Positions 8,349 to 15,751 of a DNA stretch of 36,106 bases are shown here, one piece after another. A program made the position numbers and the translations under genes. Numbering within the stretch: position 1 is the stretch's first letter; each line of letters starts with the position of its first letter. The stretch is taken from positions 1 to 36,106 of the forward strand of contig NZ_QFFM01000032.1 of assembly GCF_003129905.1 (NCBI RefSeq), read 5' to 3'. The notes below the pieces were generated by a model, which saw nothing but the letters and a program-made list of their open reading frames with translations, was not told where the DNA came from and searched no databases. This DNA is from Bifidobacterium callitrichidarum. Lineage in GTDB: Bacteria > Actinomycetota > Actinomycetes > Actinomycetales > Bifidobacteriaceae.

Positions 8349-8397
8349 GGCTCCCCTTGTCAGGGGAGCTGGCGGCGAAGCCGACTGAGGGGTAGTC
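8349..8397. repeat. REP-like palindromic repeat, copy 1
   Basis: A 49-bp element with two hairpins: CTCCCCT-TGTC-AGGGGAG, then a second stem closing on a GAA loop (CGGC-GAA-GCCG), ending GAGGGGTAGTC. It nearly matches the copy at 10979-11027 and belongs to a family seen at five loci in this window. In the 8105-8497 gap the other items are an operator-like inverted repeat and the ddl terminator; nothing else is recognisable there. Confidence 0.8.
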
Positions 8398-8436
8398 CAA
8401 TAAGATCCATGAAAGCCATTCCACATAATCCATATC

Positions 8437-8468
8437 AAAAGGGGACCGGTCTCTCGGCCGATCCCCTT
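8437..8468 (-). terminator. Intrinsic terminator after ddl
   Basis: On the minus strand a stem pairs AAGGGGATCGG-type sequence (8458-8468) with its imperfect complement (8439-8449), followed by CCCCTTTTG. It lies 30 bases past the ddl stop, consistent with an intrinsic terminator. Confidence 0.7.
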
Positions 8469-8497
8469 CAAGGCTTCCGTGAATGCAGGAACGCGCG

Positions 8498-9685
8498 TCA
8501 GCGCAGCACGCCCTCGATGAGGCGGGTGATGAGCTCGGTGTAACCGATGCCCGTGGCCTCCCAGGCCTTGGGGTACATGGAGATCGGCGTGAAGCCGGGC
8601 ATGGTGTTGATCTCGTTGACCATCACCGTGCCGTCCGGGGTCACGAAGGTGTCCACGCGGCTCAGTCCGGCACCGTCCACGGCCTTGAAGGCGCGACGGG
8701 CCACGTCGCGCACGTCCTCCAGCACGCTCACCGGCAGGTTGGCCGGCACTTCCACGTGGCTGGCGGAAGCGTCCATGTACTTGGAGTCGAAGTCGTAGAA
8801 CTGGTCGTCGTCCTGGTGGTCGAGCACGATCTCGCCGGGCCAGCTGGCCTCCGGCTCGTCGCCCGGCTTGGCGCACAGCACGGCGCATTCCACCTCGCGG
8901 CCGTCGATGCCCTGCTCGATGAGCACCTTCCAGTCATGCTCGCCGGCGGTGGCGATCGCGGCGGCCAGACGGTCGAGCTGGGTCTCGCGGTCGTCGGCCT
9001 GTTCCACCTTGGTCACACCGAAGCTGGAGCCGGCGCGGGAGGGCTTGACGAACAGCGGGTAGGCCAGCTGGGCGGCCTCGGCCTGCTCCAGCACGCCCGC
9101 GGCGGTGAAGTTGCGCGCGTCCACGGTGATGCCGGGCGCGGTGGGGATGCCGGCCGAGGAGAGCACCACCTTGGTGAAGTGCTTATCCATGCAGGCGGCG
9201 GAGGCGAACACGCCACAGCCCACGTACGGTACGTCCATCATTTCCAGGAGGCCCTGGATGGTGCCATCCTCGCCGTACGGGCCGTGCAGCACGGGCAGCA
9301 CGGCGTCCACATGGCCCAGAGAGGTGAGCACATGGTTCATTTCGGGGTCGTTGAGGCTCACGAAGCTCGTACCGAAACCGGATTCGCCGGAGCCCAGATG
9401 CTCCGGTTCACCCATGAAGAAGCCGTCCTTGCCGCGGGAGGGATCCAGCAGCACCGGGCGCGATTCCGGCGTGATCTTCACGGTCGGCAGCTCGCCGCCG
9501 TCCAGGCTCCATCCGCGCGGGTCCTCACCGTTGACGATCCACTTGCCGTCCTTGGTGATGCCGACCGGAATCGGCTCGAAGCGATCGGTGTCCATGGCGT
9601 TGAGCACGCCGGCGGTGGAGATGCAGGAGATCGAATGCTCGTCCGCACGTCCACCGTACAGCACCACAACACGCTTTTTGGCCAT
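8498..9685 (-). CDS. ddl: D-alanine--D-alanine ligase
   Basis: Makes the D-Ala-D-Ala dipeptide for peptidoglycan precursors, using ATP, in the cytoplasm. 395 residues. The N-terminal VVVLYGGRADEHSIS block is diagnostic, followed by GPYGEDGTIQG, the ATP-grasp segment FVKPSRAGSSFGVTKV, YDFDSKYMDAS and the metal/ATP-binding end MVNEINTMPGFTPISMYPK. The Tyr in SKYMD is the residue found in D-Ala-D-Ala enzymes, not in the VanA-type D-Ala-D-Lac ligases, so ordinary vancomycin-susceptible precursors are predicted. Start ATG 9685 is preferred over the in-frame ATG 9691 because AGGG lies about eight bases upstream of the former but abuts the latter. It follows gpsA on the same strand. Confidence 0.95.
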   Translation of the reverse strand: MAKKRVVVLYGGRADEHSISCISTAGVLNAMDTDRFEPIPVGITKDGKWIVNGEDPRGWSLDGGELPTVKITPESRPVLLDPSRGKDGFFMGEPEHLGSGESGFGTSFVSLNDPEMNHVLTSLGHVDAVLPVLHGPYGEDGTIQGLLEMMDVPYVGCGVFASAACMDKHFTKVVLSSAGIPTAPGITVDARNFTAAGVLEQAEAAQLAYPLFVKPSRAGSSFGVTKVEQADDRETQLDRLAAAIATAGEHDWKVLIEQGIDGREVECAVLCAKPGDEPEASWPGEIVLDHQDDDQFYDFDSKYMDASASHVEVPANLPVSVLEDVRDVARRAFKAVDGAGLSRVDTFVTPDGTVMVNEINTMPGFTPISMYPKAWEATGIGYTELITRLIEGVLR

Positions 9686-9786
9686 AACCATCCCTATCTT
9701 TCGACTCTTGTCCGGCGTCTGTCCGCCGTTCCTAAATCCGTGACCCGAGTGTACTCGCGCCCCGGCCCTATCGTTGGGCCGCAGTC

Positions 9787-10788
9787 CTACTCGGCGGTGA
9801 CTTCGCGGCCGAAGAGGCCGGACAGCATCTCAGAGCAGGAGATGCCCTCGTTGAGCACGCGGCTCATCTGGTAGGCCAGCGGGGTGGGCACGCCGAGCTG
9901 GTCGCCGAGCGCCACGACGGCGTCCGTGGTGGGCACGCCCTCGGCCACGCCGTTGCTCACCTTGGTGGCTTCCTCAACGCTCATGCCCTTGCCCAGGTTG
10001 GAGCCGAACGTGTAGTTGCGGGAGAGCGGGGAGCCGCAGGTGGCGATGAGGTCGCCCACACCGGCCAGGCCAGCGAAGGTCTTGGGATCGGCGCCGGCGG
10101 CCGCGCCCAGGGCGGTCAGCTCAGCCAGACCGCGGGTCTCGATCATGGCGGCGGTGTTCTCGCCGTAGCCGGCGCCACGGGCCATGCCCACGGCGAGCGC
10201 GGTCACGTTCTTGAGGCTGCCGCACATCTCCAGACCGATCACGTCGGTGGTCACGAAGGCCTTGAAGTAGGAGGTGGTGCAGGTTTCGGCCACCTTCTTG
10301 GCGTTTTCGATGTCCTCGCAGGCCACCACGGTGGCGGCGGGGTGACGATCGGCGATCTCCTTGGACAGGTTCGGGCCGGAGATGGCGGCGAAACGGTCGG
10401 CCGGCAGGTCGAGGGTCTCACGCACCACTTCGTCCATGCGCTTGTTGGTCTTGCGTTCGATGCCCTTCATCAGGCTCACCACGATGGCGTTCTCGGGGAT
10501 GAGGCCCTTGAACTCGGTCAGGGCCACGCGCGCGAACTGGGCGGCGATGGCCACCACCACGATCTCGGCGTCCTTGACGGCCTCGGCACGGTCGCCGGTG
10601 GCGGTCATGGCGTCCGGCAGCTTCTCCACGGACGGCAGGCGCACGCCGTTGTGGTGATGGTCGCGGATGCCCTCCACGATTTCGGGCTCCATGGCCCACA
10701 TGGTCACGGTGTTGCCCGCGTCGGCCAGCACCTGACCGAAGGCGGTACCCCATGCTCCTGCTCCGAGAACCGTTACTTTCCTACCCAT
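9787..10788 (-). CDS. gpsA: Glycerol-3-phosphate dehydrogenase [NAD(P)+]
   Basis: Reduces dihydroxyacetone phosphate to sn-glycerol-3-phosphate, the backbone for phospholipids. 333 residues, standard length. The Rossmann fingerprint GAGAWGTAFG is near residue 8, and the catalytic lysine lies in GSLKNVTALAVGMARG. FAGLAGVGDLIATC is the second conserved block. The start has an AAGGAG site (in GAAGGAGCGAACATC) upstream. The neighbouring plsC supplies the next step of phosphatidate synthesis, so the context fits lipid precursor production. The first 40 bases of the gene plus its leader are duplicated 150 bp upstream. Confidence 0.96.
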   Translation of the reverse strand: MGRKVTVLGAGAWGTAFGQVLADAGNTVTMWAMEPEIVEGIRDHHHNGVRLPSVEKLPDAMTATGDRAEAVKDAEIVVVAIAAQFARVALTEFKGLIPENAIVVSLMKGIERKTNKRMDEVVRETLDLPADRFAAISGPNLSKEIADRHPAATVVACEDIENAKKVAETCTTSYFKAFVTTDVIGLEMCGSLKNVTALAVGMARGAGYGENTAAMIETRGLAELTALGAAAGADPKTFAGLAGVGDLIATCGSPLSRNYTFGSNLGKGMSVEEATKVSNGVAEGVPTTDAVVALGDQLGVPTPLAYQMSRVLNEGISCSEMLSGLFGREVTAE

Positions 10789-10816
10789 GATGTTCGCTCC
10801 TTCGTTTGTCGCATGG

Positions 10817-10898
10817 GGTGCTGTTTTGCTGCTTCACGGCTGCCGCCGCTCAGCGTCGCCTACTGACAGTCCACCGGACTGTCAGCTTAACGGCTCCG
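10817..10898. repeat. Hairpin repeat between two copies of the gpsA leader
   Basis: An 82-bp segment containing a perfect 10-bp stem CTGACAGTCC / GGACTGTCAG (10863-10872 with 10876-10885) around a three-base loop. It is bracketed by TCGCCTAC on the left and GCTTAACGGC on the right. The same bracket, with a different stem, occurs at 27270-27305, so this is a second repeat family. It separates the two copies of the gpsA start. Confidence 0.6.
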
Positions 10899-10938
10899 CC
10901 CATGCTCCTGCTCCGAGAACCGTTACTTTCCTACCCAT
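10882..10938 (-). pseudogene. Duplicated gpsA 5' end forming an 18-codon mini-frame
   Basis: Bases 10899-10966 repeat 10749-10816 with five mismatches at an offset of exactly 150 bp. The copy includes the AAGGAG-type leader, start codon and first 13 codons of gpsA (MGRKVTVLGAGAW). The frame then leaves the homology and stops after AEPLS. It may be a partial-duplication remnant, or a translated upstream leader peptide since its ribosome-binding site (GAAGGAGTAGACATC) is intact. Confidence 0.75.
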
Positions 10939-10978
10939 GATGTCTACTCCTTCGTTTATCGCAAGGGTCCAGTCCCTC

Positions 10979-11027
10979 GGCTCCCCTTGTCAGGGGAGCT
11001 GTCAGCAACGCTGACTGAGGGGTAGTC
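10979..11027. repeat. REP-like palindromic repeat, copy 2
   Basis: Same 49-bp element as at 8349, differing only in the second stem (GTCAGC-AAC-GCTGAC instead of GGCGGC-GAA-GCCGAC). The change of one A-T pair to G-C on both sides keeps the stem. It lies between the plsC stop and the gpsA leader and could act as a terminator or RNA-stabilising hairpin for plsC. Confidence 0.8.
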
Positions 11028-11064
11028 ATACGCCGCGCGATTACCTCGTGCCATGTTACTCCGG

Positions 11065-11991
11065 TTACTCCGCCGGGAACGGCCCGCCGATCTCGGGCCA
11101 CGGCTTGCGGCTCATGCTGCGGTAGTCCCAATAGCCCTCGGCCGGGAATCGTTCGCCGCGGATCGCGGCCAGCACCGTATTCATGCGCTTCAATACGCGC
11201 CACGTCAGCTCGTTGACGGCCTCGACCGGCGGCTCGTCGCCCCACGAATCCATGTCCGTAAGCAAATCGGCGTAATCGAGCTGATGGTCGTAGCACATCA
11301 CCACGTTCTTGCGCGGCCACGGCCACCAATGGTTGATGGACGCCGCGCCCCACGTGACCGCCGGGAACAGCGGCACCTGACGGCCCAGTCGGCGGGAGGA
11401 TTCGAGCGCGATGAATCCCACGCCCTCCTTGATGCTCATCACCCATTTCTGCGGGTCACGGGTCACGGTGCCTTCCGGCCAGACGGTGAGCGGACGGCCG
11501 GAGGTGAGGATGTCGATGGACGTCTCCTCGATCTGCTTGGCCTTGCCGGAGTGGCGCTGGACCGGCTGCATGCCCACCAGCTGGAACCACTTGCCGATCA
11601 CCGGCCACTTCGCCATCTCGGCCTTGGCCATGTACCGCGGACGACGGCCCATGTGGAACAGGCTGGCCATCGGCACGAACACGTCGAACATGGTCACATG
11701 ACTGGCCGCGGTGATGAAAGGACCGTCCTCGGGTACCTGTTCGAGACCCCATGCGCGGGTCTTGCAGCTGGCGTGGAAGACCACGTCCACGCCGGTGAGC
11801 AGTCGCTTGGTGGCCTTGGGATTCTGTGCGTTGATCTCGTCGAGTTTGGCCTTGCGCCCCGCTCCGGTGGGGAAATCATGCATCGGATCGACCAGACGAT
11901 GCTGTTTCGCAAGCTCGGCGACCCGTGCGTCGCTCAGGGGGCTGACCGCGGAACGCGGTGACGGTTTTCCTTTGGATGCCATGCCCACCAT
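11065..11991 (-). CDS. plsC: 1-acyl-sn-glycerol-3-phosphate acyltransferase family protein
   Basis: Membrane-associated acyltransferase predicted to convert lysophosphatidate to phosphatidate. 308 residues. The catalytic HX4D motif is HVTMFD within AASHVTMFDVF. The glycerol-phosphate-binding WPEGT motif (FPEGT type) follows, with a conserved PRYMAKAEM block between. An N-terminal charged segment of about 75 residues precedes the catalytic part, longer than minimal PlsC, and a C-terminal segment of about 90 residues is not recognised. The start is uncertain: ATG 11991 and ATG 11982 are both possible, with a weak GGTGGGG about ten bases before the first. It lies upstream of gpsA on the same strand. 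A broader acyltransferase role cannot be excluded. Confidence 0.85.
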   Translation of the reverse strand: MVGMASKGKPSPRSAVSPLSDARVAELAKQHRLVDPMHDFPTGAGRKAKLDEINAQNPKATKRLLTGVDVVFHASCKTRAWGLEQVPEDGPFITAASHVTMFDVFVPMASLFHMGRRPRYMAKAEMAKWPVIGKWFQLVGMQPVQRHSGKAKQIEETSIDILTSGRPLTVWPEGTVTRDPQKWVMSIKEGVGFIALESSRRLGRQVPLFPAVTWGAASINHWWPWPRKNVVMCYDHQLDYADLLTDMDSWGDEPPVEAVNELTWRVLKRMNTVLAAIRGERFPAEGYWDYRSMSRKPWPEIGGPFPAE

Positions 11992-12059
11992 TGTTGCACG
12001 GCCCCACCCGAATCGGAACCGTCATTGTTCGCATTACTCAGGCCGCCCGCGCCCAGCCC

Positions 12060-12088
12060 TACAGACTCCCTACAGACTCCCTACAGAC
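12060..12088. repeat. Short tandem repeat, 11-bp unit
   Basis: TACAGACTCCC occurs twice head to tail followed by a partial third copy (TACAGAC). It lies between the plsC start and the ridA terminator. It is short and slippage-prone; no function is inferred. Confidence 0.8.
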
Positions 12089-12093
12089 GAAAG

Positions 12094-12142
12094 CGACCCG
12101 TCGCCCACCTCGGATTCGTATATCCGGGCAGACGACGGGTCG
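12094..12142 (-). terminator. Terminator after ridA
   Basis: Perfect 10-bp outer stem (CGACCCGTCG with CGACGGGTCG) and an inner stem CGGAT/ATCCG, 36 bases past the ridA stop on the minus strand, followed by CTTTCG. It is likely an intrinsic terminator, although the T run is short. Confidence 0.6.
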
Positions 12143-12177
12143 TCTCAAATCGCAAAAGCAAAACGGCGATCAGCGCA

Positions 12178-12567
12178 TCACAGCACGGCGATGGCGTCGA
12201 TCTCCACGAGCGCGCCCTTGGGGATGTCGTTGCCGCCGAACGCCACGCGGGCCGGCTTCACGGAGCCGATGAACACCTCGGCGTAACGGGCGTCCACCTC
12301 CTTGAAGTCCTCCACGTTCTTCAGGTAGATGGTGGCGCGGCACACGTGCTCAATGCCCGTGCCGGCGGTGTCCAGAATGCACTTGATGTTCTTGAGCGCC
12401 TGGGCGGCCTGCTCGCCCGCGGTCTCGCCGGCCAGTTCGCCGGTGGCCGGGTCGATGCCCAGCTGGCCGGAGACGAACACGAATCCGTTCGCCTTGACGG
12501 CCTGGCTGTACGCGCCCAGCGCGGCCGGTGCCTCGGAAGTCGCGACCGCTTCCATCTTTTCGCTCAT
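12178..12567 (-). CDS. ridA: RidA-family reactive imine deaminase
   Basis: Predicted trimeric cytoplasmic enzyme that hydrolyses reactive 2-aminoacrylate and related imines released by PLP enzymes. 129 residues, standard for the family. Visible family blocks are APAALGAYSQAV near the N-terminus, FVFVSGQLGIDPATGEL, and the C-terminal PARVAF followed by PKGALVEIDAIA. The last two supply the substrate-carboxylate Arg and the Glu of the active site. An AGGAG site precedes the ATG by about seven bases. It is flanked by its own terminator and a 45-bp gap to the glycerophosphodiesterase gene, which is on the same strand upstream. Confidence 0.93.
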   Translation of the reverse strand: MSEKMEAVATSEAPAALGAYSQAVKANGFVFVSGQLGIDPATGELAGETAGEQAAQALKNIKCILDTAGTGIEHVCRATIYLKNVEDFKEVDARYAEVFIGSVKPARVAFGGNDIPKGALVEIDAIAVL

Positions 12568-12612
12568 GATGATGCTCCTCTCATAGGTGGCGCCCGTCCG
12601 ATACCGCCGGCG

Positions 12613-13725
12613 TCAGTGCCCGGCCATTGGCCGATTACGTTGCAGTCTAGCGATTGCATCGTCATGCGGGCCGTCCGATGCCCGCGATGCGGCCATATCG
12701 CCAGGCCTCCCCTGCCTCACCGTGAAGGCGAACCGGCGCGCCAGCCTGCGCACGCTTTTCGCACTGGCGCCCAGCACGCCGTCCGCACCGAGTTTCAGGC
12801 ACCGCTTGCCTTCGTTATAGTCGCCGCTCACACCGGCGTACACGGGGATGTTGCTGCGATTCGCACGGTCCAGAACGGCCTGGTCCAGCCGGTTGCCACG
12901 CATCACCACGAAGCTCACTCCCCTGGGCCAGCCGACTTCCGGATGGCCCGCCGGGCTCACGCACTTGCCGACCGTCCAGCCCGGATGCAGCTTGCGCATG
13001 AATTCGACCGCGTCGTCGTTGGTGGACATGAACATCGCACGGTCGGAGAAATTGTTGCGTTCGATCACGCGGGAGATGGCGCGGGTCAGCTTCGGCGCAT
13101 GGACGGAACCGGTCTTCATGTCCAGCAGCAGCCCCAGATGGTCGTTGACGTGTTGGGCGGCCATCACGGCCTGTTCGAGGGTCGGTACGTGGAAGTCCTC
13201 GCCGTTCTGACGCATGGTCAAGTGCTGCAGTTCACGGGTGCTCAGGATGCCCACCGAGACGTTGCGGCCGTCCGCGGCAAGACGGCCGGTGGCGCGGTCA
13301 TGGAAGACCACCGGGGTGCCGTCGGCATCCAACCGCACGTCGATCTCGGCATAGTCGGCACCGTTCGCGCCGGCGTTGGTGATGGCGTGCAGCGAGTTCT
13401 CGGGAGCGGAGTCATCACCGCGATGGGCGATGGCAAGCGGACGCACCTGCCAGTCGATCGGCCCGTCCTGCTCCTTGCGACGTACACGCACCGCAGCTGC
13501 CGTGGCCATGCCGGTGATCAGCGCCAACGCCAACACCAGCACGACGATTTGGGCGAACCAGCGGCGACGGGACTGAGTATGGACGGTTCCGGGCGCGGTT
13601 GCCGGCGGAATCGCGGAAGCATCCAATGTCCGATTCCGCGCGGCATGAGGTACGAGTAGGAAATCGATGATATTGCGGAATCCACCGCCACGTTCAGGCC
13701 TTTGGGGATTATCCATCTTCGTCAT
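12613..13725 (-). CDS. Membrane-anchored glycerophosphodiester phosphodiesterase
   Basis: Predicted to hydrolyse glycerophosphodiesters to sn-glycerol-3-phosphate and an alcohol. 370 residues. A cytosolic N-terminus of about 55 residues and one hydrophobic segment (near WFAQIVVLVLALALITGMA) place the catalytic domain outside the membrane. GDPD motifs are intact: AHRGDDSAPENS (catalytic His), YAEIDVRLDADG (metal-binding Glu/Asp) and VVFHD (second His). The start is set at ATG 13725, six bases after GGGAGG; ATG 13728 and ATG 13716 are alternatives. It may salvage lipid or teichoic-acid head groups, feeding the same glycerol-3-phosphate pool as gpsA, but no operon link is visible. Confidence 0.9.
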   Translation of the reverse strand: MTKMDNPQRPERGGGFRNIIDFLLVPHAARNRTLDASAIPPATAPGTVHTQSRRRWFAQIVVLVLALALITGMATAAAVRVRRKEQDGPIDWQVRPLAIAHRGDDSAPENSLHAITNAGANGADYAEIDVRLDADGTPVVFHDRATGRLAADGRNVSVGILSTRELQHLTMRQNGEDFHVPTLEQAVMAAQHVNDHLGLLLDMKTGSVHAPKLTRAISRVIERNNFSDRAMFMSTNDDAVEFMRKLHPGWTVGKCVSPAGHPEVGWPRGVSFVVMRGNRLDQAVLDRANRSNIPVYAGVSGDYNEGKRCLKLGADGVLGASAKSVRRLARRFAFTVRQGRPGDMAASRASDGPHDDAIARLQRNRPMAGH

Positions 13726-13944
13726 CATGCACCTCCCTGCCGCGACTTGCACCGCTTGCGCCGCGTAGTGCTTTCATTATGCGATGCAGCAGAGGTTCTT
13801 GCGCCTAATTTCATGCCAAGTTCATGGTTATCTCAGGGAAAACTCAGGGAGGCCCTGACATGGGCTCCGTCATACAAGCAGGGTCTCTTGTCTGGCGGAC
13901 AATACGGCTCCAAACCACCCGCGAGCAGTATGCAACAGCCTCTC

Positions 13945-14196
13945 AGCGGTCTTTTGAGTACAGAAGCGCATTCATCCTGTACCAGCAAGACCGCCAAACA
14001 CCTTCTTTGCGGTCCCTTCAGTACAGAAACCCTCGTCTCCTGGACTGAAACGACCGCAAATCCCCTCCTCAGCGTCCATTTGATGATAGGAACGAGCGTC
14101 TTCTAGCTCGAAACGATCGCAAATCGCCTGCTCAGCGACGGTTTCATGCCAGAAGCACCCGTCTTCTGTACCGAAACGATTGCCTAGTTCCACCGA
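13945..14196. repeat. Degenerate tandem array of 63-bp hairpin units
   Basis: Four units of exactly 63 bp (13945, 14008, 14071, 14134), with a poorer fifth unit upstream from about 13880. Units differ in sequence yet each keeps internal dyad symmetry. Unit 1 pairs GCGGTCTT with AAGACCGC and GTACAG with CTGTAC. Unit 2 keeps GCGGTC/GACCGC. Unit 3 has CGAGC/GCTCG and unit 4 CAGAAG/CTTCTG. Because 63 is a multiple of three, frames stay open on both strands, including a 108-codon minus frame with a 21-residue periodicity. I do not call a gene. This fills most of the 13726-14394 gap; 13726-13880 is probably the glycerophosphodiesterase promoter region. Confidence 0.75.
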
Positions 14197-14205
14197 CCTG
14201 ATACG

Positions 14206-14245
14206 AAAAACGGGATTCCAAGACCTTGCAAGCCTTGGAATCCCG
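14206..14245 (-). terminator. Stranded original tRNA-Arg terminator, outside the element
   Basis: A perfect 12-bp stem (14211-14222 with 14234-14245), followed on the minus strand by TTTTTCG, is a textbook intrinsic terminator. No gene ends at it now: the nearest minus-strand upstream sequence is the 14-bp tRNA-end repeat at 14254. It is best explained as the terminator of tRNA-Arg before the element inserted between them. Confidence 0.75.
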
Positions 14246-14253
14246 CCAATCTG

Positions 14254-14267
14254 GTGGGCCCAAAGGG
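14254..14267. repeat. Distal attachment-site repeat of the integrated element
   Basis: GTGGGCCCAAAGGG is identical to 20726-20739, which covers the last 13 bases of tRNA-Arg (TTTGGGCCC plus the discriminator side) and one flanking base. This marks the element end away from the tRNA. The identity is short (14 bp), so the exact crossover point is not defined. Confidence 0.7.
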
Positions 14268-14330
14268 AACTCAATATATATCGCCATAGCCGTTGCAAAA
14301 TAAGGATTCTTATGAGTTTGAGGGATGCTT

Positions 14331-14353
14331 TGTACCTAAAATCGTACCCATAA
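14331..14353. promoter_or_regulatory. Possible integrase arm-type sites, distal end
   Basis: TGTACCTAAAATCGTACC resembles TGTACCTAAGAATGTACC at 20572-20589 beside the integrase start. Paired GTACC(T/C) half-sites near both element ends are what arm-binding sites of a tyrosine integrase look like. This is an inference from position and similarity. Confidence 0.45.
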
Positions 14354-14394
14354 GAACTTAATCAAGTGTTTGAGTAGCAGTCAGAGCCCCACGA

Positions 14395-15381
14395 CTATTC
14401 TTGCATCTTAGCTCCCTTGCTGCGGTTGCAGCGCCAGCATAGTGTTTGCAGGTTGCTCTCCGTGGTCATGCCGCCTTTGGAGACGGGGATGATGTGATCG
14501 ACCTCCAGCAGCAGGTGCGGTTCGGCGTTGAGGTTCGCACCGCAGATGCGGCAGGTGTAGTTGTCGCGTTGCAGGATGTACTTGCGCAGGGCCGAGGTCA
14601 TGAGCGCTCGCTGTCCGGCCACGCTCTTGCGCCACTGGATTCGCCCGCTGAGGTATTCGACCATGGCGTTGAGGTTCGGGATGTCCAGCGTGACGACGGA
14701 GTTCGTCGAGGCGTTGCCGCCGGAGGAAACATATTGGAACTTGAAGCTGGGATAGAACATATCGTTCAGGGTCACGTCCTTGAAGCCGAGCTTCCTCGCC
14801 AGCTGCTTCTTGGCAAGCACCTTGATCGGGAGCGGTATCTCATTAGCGATGCTGCCCAGTATCTCGTTCTTCTCGCCCGCGAGCGCCTGCTTGCCGTCTT
14901 CGGCGGCGGTGAAGTTGTTGAGCATGGTCTCGAATTGGTTCAGGGTGGGCTCGTCCGCGTTGAATCCGAAGTATTTGCAGAGGTATTTTATGGGGTCTCG
15001 TTGTGCTCCGGCCACGATGTCGCGTGAGCAGTTGTAGACGTTGGCGGCGTTGCTGTCTTTCCTGAACTCGGTGCGCTTGTAGTTCCAGCGGCTGTTATCG
15101 CGTCGTTCGGCGTGGCCGCGGTGGGACATGTCGGTACCGATCTGGGTGCTTTTCAGTTCCTCGATGTGGTCGTTGAGGTTGTTGCAGTCTTGGATATGCG
15201 CGCTGATGCGGCTCTTGATGGCAAGGAACTTCGCGCTGCGGAAGTAGAAGAACTCATACGCCTTGTATCCGTAGACAATAACGAACAAGGCCAAGGCGAT
15301 AGGCCAGTCCGATGTGGCCATGCCGCAGAGCAGAACCACCGCCCCCGCGGCCCATATGGCAGAACTCTTCAGGTTTGACAT
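14395..15381 (-). CDS. Membrane-anchored HNH endonuclease-domain protein
   Basis: Protein of 328 residues joining an N-terminal membrane hairpin to a C-terminal HNH nuclease domain. Two hydrophobic segments lie at about residues 8-23 and 26-42, followed by a charged helical region and a middle part (residues 60-265) I do not recognise. The last 57 residues carry CRIC and CWRC zinc-binding pairs around VDHIIPVSKGG, ESNLQTLC and NRSKGAK, the complete HNH (McrA-like) pattern. Start ATG 15381 is chosen for GGAAGGG five bases upstream; the frame extends to 15477 but would cross the operator region. It is transcribed divergently from an XRE regulator. Possible roles are anti-phage defence, DNA packaging or interference with a helper phage; none can be chosen from sequence. 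Confidence 0.8.
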   Translation of the reverse strand: MSNLKSSAIWAAGAVVLLCGMATSDWPIALALFVIVYGYKAYEFFYFRSAKFLAIKSRISAHIQDCNNLNDHIEELKSTQIGTDMSHRGHAERRDNSRWNYKRTEFRKDSNAANVYNCSRDIVAGAQRDPIKYLCKYFGFNADEPTLNQFETMLNNFTAAEDGKQALAGEKNEILGSIANEIPLPIKVLAKKQLARKLGFKDVTLNDMFYPSFKFQYVSSGGNASTNSVVTLDIPNLNAMVEYLSGRIQWRKSVAGQRALMTSALRKYILQRDNYTCRICGANLNAEPHLLLEVDHIIPVSKGGMTTESNLQTLCWRCNRSKGAKMQE

Positions 15382-15398
15382 GCTGCACCCTTCCCTTT

Positions 15399-15440
15399 GG
15401 TAAGGCTTTACCCATAATGCTTTACCGGTAAGGCTATAGT
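15399..15440. promoter_or_regulatory. Nested operator between HNH gene and XRE regulator
   Basis: Two palindromes built from one half-site, GGTAARGC: GGTAAGGCTTTACC at 15399-15412 and GCTTTACCGGTAAGGC at 15419-15434. A TATAGT -10-like hexamer follows directly at 15435-15440 for the plus-strand XRE gene. The 87-bp divergent spacer leaves room for two promoters, so XRE binding probably controls both genes. Confidence 0.7.
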
Positions 15441-15468
15441 CTAGTTGGCACAAACATAGCTTGGCAAC

Positions 15469-15744
15469 ATGCCACACACCCAGACGCCAGCGGACTGGCC
15501 CGAATACGCCAAGAGGCTGGGCTTAAGTATCCAGCGCCGCCGCGTCAGCATGAACCTGAGTCAGGAATACGTGGCCTATAACGCCAATCTCTCGCGTTTC
15601 ACCTACCAGCAACTGGAAAAGGGCGAGTCACGGCCCGGCACGCCCTCCAATCCGAGCCTGATGAACGTGATGGCCGTGGCTCAGGTGCTGGACGTGACAA
15701 TCGACGCCCTGCTACCCGAGCCGTGGCCCGATCTCCACGCCTGA
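15469..15744 (+). CDS. XRE-family helix-turn-helix transcriptional regulator
   Basis: A 91-residue DNA-binding protein, essentially one Cro/CI-type HTH domain. RLGLSIQRRRVSMNLSQEYV provides helices 1-2, and the recognition region is AYNANLSRFTYQQLEKGESR. VAQVLDVTIDALLP closes the fold. It is the only plus-strand gene inside the element, divergent from the HNH gene across an operator with four half-sites and ending seven bases before the convergent terminase-like gene. Its likely role is repression of its own promoter and the HNH promoter; an effect on the replication genes would be more indirect. No peptidase or sensor domain is present, so induction by RecA-style cleavage is not predicted. 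Confidence 0.85.
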   Translation: MPHTQTPADWPEYAKRLGLSIQRRRVSMNLSQEYVAYNANLSRFTYQQLEKGESRPGTPSNPSLMNVMAVAQVLDVTIDALLPEPWPDLHA

Positions 15745-15751
15745 ACGGCCG

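Noticed and set aside
13880..14196. CRISPR array
   Set aside because: Units are tandem, degenerate and without constant repeats separated by unique spacers, and no cas genes are nearby.
13972..14298. 108-codon minus-strand frame over the 63-bp repeats
   Set aside because: The 21-residue periodicity follows from the DNA repeat, the frame runs through the stranded terminator and the att repeat, and no ribosome-binding site is evident. Left as a repeat, not a gene.
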